From the NCBI GenBank assembly GCA_021823825.1, contig JAKANJ010000018.1, forward strand, positions 1 to 8,926: 8,926 bases of DNA, given 5' to 3'. The position numbers and the translations under genes were made by a program. This DNA comes from a bacterium. Lineage in GTDB: Bacteria; Patescibacteriota; Minisyncoccia; Phycocordibacterales; UBA1550. Below are positions 5,590 through 8,926 of the stretch, piece by piece (within the stretch, counting starts at the first letter, position 1; the number at the start of each line of letters is the position of its first letter). The notes beneath the pieces are model-generated. The model was given only the letters and a program-made list of their open reading frames with translations. It did no database searches and was not told the DNA's origin.

Positions 5590-6186
5590 ATGAAAAAAAA
5601 CTTGGGTATTAATATCTTTTTATTGGTACTTCTAGAATTTGCTTTCATGGCATTGCCTGTGGCAAGCACGAAAGGCGCTACATACCACCAATCCCACGAT
5701 CTATTTGATAAAAAGGACAACGAAAAGATTGCAATTGAAAAGTGGGATGCACAATCACTCAGAGAAGTAAATGACGCAAAAACTCTTTCTGAAATTTTGA
5801 TAGCACTTAATTTTACCCGCAAGGAAAGTGCAGCACGAGACCTCGGAATGATACGTTGGGATTACTTATTTGGAAATGCACTTCTTGAGTCCAGGAGCTC
5901 CGACGAAACACAGTCAGTTCTACACAGGGAACGTACCAAAGATGAGCGGTGGAATACAATCATCATCGCGCGGGAACTTCTTGGAAATTGGACATCAACA
6001 AAAATGGTCGTGTGTCTCTATGGAACGCCCGCGCAAAAGAAGCAGTGGGATGAGGAATCTCTAAAAGAAGTTGAAGGTGCCAAAACACTTCAAGAGATTC
6101 GCAGGGCCTTTGCAAGAGCTCGTGAAGGGAGTCGCGCACAAAGGCTCGCGGTCATAAAGGCAAGCAAATTTTTACCTAGCAAATAA
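5590..6186 (+). CDS. Exported protein with internal duplication, unknown function
   Basis: 198 aa; I do not recognise the family. A signal peptide or N-terminal anchor spans about residues 1-30 (MKKN, core GINIFLLVLLEFAFMALPVA). The mature part contains two copies of a roughly 43-residue helical motif: residues 51-93 (KWDAQSLREV, AKTLSEI, S-A, L-I) and 152-195 (QWDEESLKEV, AKTLQEI, S-A, L-I), about 18 identities in 43 aligned positions. The linker (94-151) contains W121, W134 and one Cys (C142). The mature chain is highly charged and probably all-helical. It is the only plus-strand gene here, with a canonical SD, an operator-like promoter and its own terminator: a stand-alone, probably regulated envelope or secreted protein. 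A two-repeat binding module is inference. Confidence 0.85.
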   Translation: MKKNLGINIFLLVLLEFAFMALPVASTKGATYHQSHDLFDKKDNEKIAIEKWDAQSLREVNDAKTLSEILIALNFTRKESAARDLGMIRWDYLFGNALLESRSSDETQSVLHRERTKDERWNTIIIARELLGNWTSTKMVVCLYGTPAQKKQWDEESLKEVEGAKTLQEIRRAFARAREGSRAQRLAVIKASKFLPSK

Positions 6187-6188
6187 AC

Positions 6189-6226
6189 AAATACCTTCTT
6201 CCCGTTATAAGGAAGAGGGTATTTTT
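6189..6226 (+). terminator. Terminator of the duplicated secreted protein gene
   Basis: A 14-bp stem with one G-U pair (6189-6202 with 6211-6224: AAATACC-T-TCTTCC / GGAAGA-G-GGTATTT) around an 8-nt loop, ending in TTTTT, 2 nt after the stop codon. Confidence 0.88.
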
Positions 6227-6285
6227 ATAAACCTCGGCATGCATATCATAAACACGAGATCTTCCGTCCATATCTTTTCCTAAAT

Positions 6286-6314
6286 AAAAGAAAAGCCGTC
6301 ATTGCTGACGGCTT
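6286..6314 (-). terminator. Terminator of the deoxyribosyltransferase-like gene
   Basis: On the minus strand, AAGCCGTCA/TGACGGCTT forms a perfect 9-bp stem (6306-6314 with 6293-6301) around a 4-nt loop, followed by TTTTCTTTT. The stem begins inside the stop codon (TAA at 6313-6315), so coding sequence and terminator overlap by 2 nt. Confidence 0.9.
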
Positions 6315-6672
6315 ATTCTAAAAGTCCAAGAATAACGTTACCGAAGCTTTTGTGGGCAGTAGGTGTTACGCAATCCTTGTTAATGAGCACTACTTTCTTC
6401 TTGGTGTTCCGAAGAAAAGCAAAGGTCATCCCGATGTCAAACAAAGAGCCTTGGCTCGTACTGTCAAACCATATATGCACTTCATTAGCAGAATATATAG
6501 CTTCCCGATTCGCTGTACAAATAGCAGTACCGTTGGTATCACTCTGATCGGTATCTCGAAACGGCCAGTAAACTTGGTAACCTTTTTCCTCTAGTTCGAG
6601 AACGTGTTGGTGGATCAATCTATTCGTTTGTTCATCAACATTCCTAACCGGACAAATAACAAATACTCTCAC
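6313..6672 (-). CDS. Nucleoside 2-deoxyribosyltransferase-like protein
   Basis: 119 aa from the chosen start. The fold signature is that of nucleoside 2-deoxyribosyltransferase-like proteins: an N-terminal strand VFVICPVR, a first helix (RLIHQHVLELEEKGYQVYWP), a D-Q-D segment, CTANREAIYSANEVHIWFD, and SQGSLFDIGMTFAF. The family's catalytic motif is usually G-[ST]-x-x-E-[LI]-G; here it reads GSLFDIG, with Asp in the Glu position. It may therefore be a divergent transferase acting in nucleoside salvage, or a relative with another role; DUF4406-type proteins look similar. The start is GTG at 6672 because AAAGGAG (6678-6684) lies 5 nt before it; a TTG at 6687 would put the SD inside the gene. The promoter is at 6729-6757. 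It follows typA on the same strand after 100 nt. Confidence 0.8.
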   Translation of the reverse strand: MRVFVICPVRNVDEQTNRLIHQHVLELEEKGYQVYWPFRDTDQSDTNGTAICTANREAIYSANEVHIWFDSTSQGSLFDIGMTFAFLRNTKKKVVLINKDCVTPTAHKSFGNVILGLLE

Positions 6673-6677
6673 ACGAG

Positions 6678-6684
6678 CTCCTTT
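6678..6684 (-). promoter_or_regulatory. Shine-Dalgarno deciding the GTG start at 6672
   Basis: AAAGGAG with a 5-nt spacer (CTCGT) to GTG AGA GTA TTT. This makes the GTG at 6670-6672 the likely start rather than the TTG at 6685-6687. Confidence 0.85.
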
Positions 6685-6728
6685 CAAATATTGTTTAAAT
6701 GTTGATAGGCAGACTCCATTCTGCGCAG

Positions 6729-6757
6729 ATACTACTCCGCAAATAGACTGAAGTCAA
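6729..6757 (-). promoter_or_regulatory. Promoter of the deoxyribosyltransferase-like gene
   Basis: On the minus strand, TTGACT (6752-6757), a 17-nt spacer and TAGTAT (6729-6734). The predicted start is near 6722, giving a leader of about 50 nt. No clear typA terminator lies upstream, so read-through from typA is possible. Confidence 0.65.
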
Positions 6758-6772
6758 TCTAAGGAAAAACAA

Positions 6773-8563
6773 TTACCCTTGGTTTTTTCGTGCAGCACGC
6801 GCGCGGTCAAGATCCGTCAAATATTCCTTTCTAAGACGAACAGATTTAGGAGTGATTTCCAAATACTCATCTTCGGTCATCAGCTCAAGCCCTCGCTCGA
6901 TAGAAAGTTCATAAGGTGGTGTAAGGGTAATAGCCTCATCATTCCCCGAGGTGCGCATGTTGGAGAGCTGTTTCCCTTTCGTGGGGTTTACAGACATTTC
7001 ATCACCTTTTGAGGTATTTCCGATAACTTGTCCTTCGTATACCTCCGTCCCTGGCCCGATATACAGTACCCCGCGATCTTGGAGATTCCACAATGAAAAT
7101 CCAAGGGACTTTCCTGAAGCCATTGAAACCATTGATCCTGCTTCTCGCTTTTTAATTTCACCTGCGTGTTCACGGAACTCAATAAAACGGCTTGAAAGAA
7201 TACCATTGCCTTTGGTATCAACAACAAATTGGCCACGGTAGCCCAAAAGTCCGCGTGTTGGAATTTCGTAAACAAGACGCGTAATCCCGTTCTCTTCCTT
7301 CATGTTGACCATCGTTCCCTTGCGCTTGTTGATTTTCTCAATGACCGTACCGGCACTTTCGTTTGGCACATCAATGATCATTTCCTCGTATGGTTCAAGT
7401 TTCTTTCCATTTTCTTCCTTGATGATAACCTGAGGTTGAGATACCTGAAGTTCAAAACCTTCACGGCGCATTTGTTCGAGAAGAATTGAGATGTGAAGTT
7501 CGCCACGACCGTAAACCTTAAACGAGTCCATTGAAGAAAAATCAACCTTCAGTCCAACGTTGACCTCAAGTTCGCGCTCTAAACGATCACGAATTTGTCG
7601 GATTGTTACAAATTTCCCCTCGCGACCAGCCATAGGAGAGTCGTTTACAAAAAAGTTGAGTGAAATTGTTGGTTCGTCAATTTTAATAGCAGGAAGCGGT
7701 TCAGCATCTGCAGACATGCAGATAGTCTCACCAATGTAGATGTCAGAAAGCCCGGCAACCATTACAATATCGCCAGCAATTGCCTCCGGAACCTGTTTAC
7801 GTGCAATTCCTTCAAACGTAAAAAGTTTCGTGATTTTCCCCGTACGTGACTCCCCTGTTGGCTTCTTTACCGTTACCGTTGAACCATCAACAATCGTACC
7901 TTCGTAAATACGTCCGATAGCAAGACGCCCGAGAAAATTGTCGTACCCAAGGTTAAATGGTTGCATGCGAAGAGGTGCGTGCACGTCAGCGGTCACCGGT
8001 GGCACCTGCTCCAAGATTACATCAAGGAGTGGCGTGAGGTCCGTTGACTCATCATCAATATTTCGTTTTGCAATGCCATCACGACCAATTGCATAAACCG
8101 TAGTGAAGTTTAGTTGTTCATCTGTTGCGCCAAGCTCAAAAAAAAGTTCAAATACTTCATCGTGTGCTTCTTTTGGGCGCGCCGCAGGCTTATCAATTTT
8201 ATTGATAACAACAATCGGCTTGAGCCCGAGCTCTAGTGATTTCTTGAGGACGAAACGAGTCTGAGGCATTGGACCTTCTTGCGCGTCGACGAGTAAAAGC
8301 ACCGTATCAATAGAACGAAGCACGCGCTCAACCTCAGAACCAAAATCAGCGTGCCCTGGCGTATCTACAATATTTATTTTTGTGCCTTTGTAGAAAAGAG
8401 AAGCATTTTTTGAATAAATGGTGATACCGCGTTCTTGCTCAAGCGCATTTGAATCCATTGAAGCACCTGCTTCTGTCATACCCGTCTGGCGCATCAAAGC
8501 ATCAGTAAGCTTTGTCTTGCCGTGGTCAACGTGAGCGATAATAGCGATATTTCGAATTTCCAT
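6773..8563 (-). CDS. typA: Ribosome-associated translational GTPase TypA/BipA
   Basis: 596 aa, close to the usual 600-615. TypA binds the 70S ribosome like EF-G and is linked to ribosome assembly and stress adaptation. G domain: G1 [10 protein letters not shown] (10-19), switch I ERGITI (44-49), G3 DTPGH (67-71), G4 NKID (121-124). Domain II covers about 198-285, the EF-G III/V-like domains about 300-480 ([14 protein letters not shown] at 352-365), and the TypA-specific C-terminal domain about 480-596, with [26 protein letters not shown] and [22 protein letters not shown] (437-446) is diagnostic. Two oddities: G1 has Lys at 18 where Thr is usual (GKTKL for GKTTL), and the G5 segment reads YAIGRDG (157-163) where E. 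coli has YASALNG. The ATG start has no SD but carries AGCAAAATA at 8566-8574. Promoter at 8635-8663; a hairpin with T6 lies in the leader. Confidence 0.97.
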   Translation of the reverse strand: MEIRNIAIIAHVDHGKTKLTDALMRQTGMTEAGASMDSNALEQERGITIYSKNASLFYKGTKINIVDTPGHADFGSEVERVLRSIDTVLLLVDAQEGPMPQTRFVLKKSLELGLKPIVVINKIDKPAARPKEAHDEVFELFFELGATDEQLNFTTVYAIGRDGIAKRNIDDESTDLTPLLDVILEQVPPVTADVHAPLRMQPFNLGYDNFLGRLAIGRIYEGTIVDGSTVTVKKPTGESRTGKITKLFTFEGIARKQVPEAIAGDIVMVAGLSDIYIGETICMSADAEPLPAIKIDEPTISLNFFVNDSPMAGREGKFVTIRQIRDRLERELEVNVGLKVDFSSMDSFKVYGRGELHISILLEQMRREGFELQVSQPQVIIKEENGKKLEPYEEMIIDVPNESAGTVIEKINKRKGTMVNMKEENGITRLVYEIPTRGLLGYRGQFVVDTKGNGILSSRFIEFREHAGEIKKREAGSMVSMASGKSLGFSLWNLQDRGVLYIGPGTEVYEGQVIGNTSKGDEMSVNPTKGKQLSNMRTSGNDEAITLTPPYELSIERGLELMTEDEYLEITPKSVRLRKEYLTDLDRARAARKNQG

Positions 8564-8565
8564 TT

Positions 8566-8574
8566 TATTTTGCT
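8566..8574 (-). promoter_or_regulatory. AGCAAAATA start-codon motif, copy 3 (typA)
   Basis: AGCAAAATA lies 2 nt (AA) before the ATGG start of typA, identical to the copies at 817-825 and 5301-5309. The preceding sequence is GGATTT, not a good -10, and a better promoter lies about 70 nt further up. Confidence 0.55.
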
Positions 8575-8602
8575 AAATCCTGAGTGCGAAACGTTAATAA
8601 AT

Positions 8603-8623
8603 AAAAAATGAGGCAGTGCCTCA
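8603..8623 (-). terminator. Terminator-like hairpin in the typA leader
   Basis: On the minus strand, TGAGGC/GCCTCA forms a 6-bp stem (8618-8623 with 8609-8614), loop ACT, followed by T6 (8603-8608). It lies 71 nt beyond the stop of the upstream gene, so it could be that gene's terminator, but it also lies downstream of the typA promoter, making it a possible attenuator or 5'-end hairpin of typA mRNA. Confidence 0.6.
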
Positions 8624-8634
8624 AAAGTACCTGT

Positions 8635-8663
8635 ATTGTACCAAAAAACATTTCATAAGTCAA
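8635..8663 (-). promoter_or_regulatory. typA promoter
   Basis: On the minus strand, TTGACT (8658-8663), a 17-nt spacer and TACAAT (8635-8640), 10/12 to the sigma-70 consensus. The predicted start is near 8628, giving a leader of about 65 nt. Confidence 0.75.
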
Positions 8664-8693
8664 ATCCGTCCAGCTGCTGCCTGGGGTAAAAAA

Positions 8694-8926
8694 CTACGAA
8701 TTCTCAATCGGATCAATCATTGTTGTCTGTATTGTTTCAGCTTTGCTCATGACCTGATTCCCATAGGTTGAGGCCCAAGAAGAGCGTGAGCAGGATGACC
8801 CAGAAAAATACTTGCAAGCAGCATTGCGTTCAGCGCTATATGAACCCGCAACAGCCCCGTTGTCCTTGAGCAAGAACCCGGCCGCCATAAATGCGTCCTC
8901 CGCACGCCATGGGTCTGCCGAGGGAA
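8694..8926 (-). CDS. C-terminal part of a lytic-transglycosylase-like secreted protein (partial)
   Basis: An open frame enters from the right edge (first full codon ends at 8924) and gives 76 residues before TAG at 8694-8696; the start lies outside the window. The sequence reads PSADPWRAEDAFMAAGFLLK, then DNGA, SYSAERNAACKYFSG, YGNQVMSKAETIQ and a short tail. The pattern of a DPW-x-x-EDA-x-MAA helix, N-G, then a C/Y-rich turn and YG-x-QVM matches the C-terminal half of SLT/MltB-type transglycosylase domains (compare NPYDPADAI..AA..L...G in MltB), as found in exported peptidoglycan-active proteins of Parcubacteria. Two Cys (C37 and C45 of the fragment) may form a disulfide outside the cell. 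The family call is from pattern memory; the catalytic Glu would be upstream, out of view. Composition and codon use suggest a real gene. Confidence 0.65.
   Translation of the reverse strand, partial: PSADPWRAEDAFMAAGFLLKDNGAVAGSYSAERNAACKYFSGSSCSRSSWASTYGNQVMSKAETIQTTMIDPIENS

Noticed and set aside
6673..6687. TTG start at 6687 for the deoxyribosyltransferase-like gene
   Set aside because: The AAAGGAG Shine-Dalgarno would lie inside the gene; it is well placed for the GTG at 6672.
6779..7489. Open frames antisense to or shifted from typA
   Set aside because: Shadows of a complete typA; no ribosome-binding sites and no recognisable protein.
1..8926. Recoded UGA (as in Gracilibacteria/Absconditabacteria)
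   Set aside because: All genes are full-length with the standard code and show no in-frame UGA.
1..8926. tRNA genes, insertion sequences, defence systems
   Set aside because: I saw no cloverleaf sequence, transposase or known defence domain on either strand.

Overview
The window reads as a piece of a Candidate Phyla Radiation (Patescibacteria, probably Parcubacteria-like) chromosome. This is an inference from gene content: a secreted DUF5667 protein, a membrane-anchored DUF192 protein, a small RRM RNA-binding protein, an adenosylcobalamin-dependent ribonucleotide reductase (NrdJ) with an ATP-cone, TypA/BipA, and the tail of a secreted lytic-transglycosylase-like protein. Gene density is high, leaders are short, many starts lack a Shine-Dalgarno (SD) sequence, and the standard genetic code works throughout.

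Left end (1-330): 3.65 exact copies of a 77-bp tandem repeat, each able to fold into three tetraloop hairpins, followed by the terminator of rnpB. rnpB (RNase P RNA, minus strand, about 336-683) has a clear extended -10 promoter. Upstream of it on the same strand come the nrdJ terminator, a 19-codon Lys-rich mini-gene, and nrdJ (850-3147). A two-gene minus-strand unit follows: DUF5667 secreted protein (3771-4823) overlapping DUF192 (3305-3796), driven by an extended -10 promoter at 4890-4898. A 62-nt bidirectional terminator palindrome separates it from the RRM gene (4998-5297).

Centre to right: the only plus-strand gene (5590-6186) encodes an unrecognised exported protein with an internal duplication. 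It sits behind a TTGACA promoter embedded in TAAGGGG inverted repeats and has a canonical SD. It converges on a minus-strand nucleoside 2-deoxyribosyltransferase-like gene (6313-6672), with a terminator for each. Next come typA (6773-8563) and the 3' end of the transglycosylase-like gene running off the right edge (8694-8926), both minus strand.

Functionally this is mostly housekeeping: tRNA processing, dNTP synthesis, translation/ribosome GTPase, RNA binding, cell wall and envelope. I see no complete new defence or mobile system. The signals that most deserve a second look are: (i) an identical 9-nt motif, AGCAAAATA, 2-3 nt before the ATGG start of three separate genes that lack an SD; (ii) the structured 77-bp repeat array; (iii) the duplicated secreted protein with its operator-like promoter; (iv) a terminator-like hairpin between the typA promoter and its start codon; (v) lineage-specific changes in RNase P RNA L15 and in the TypA G1/G5 motifs.
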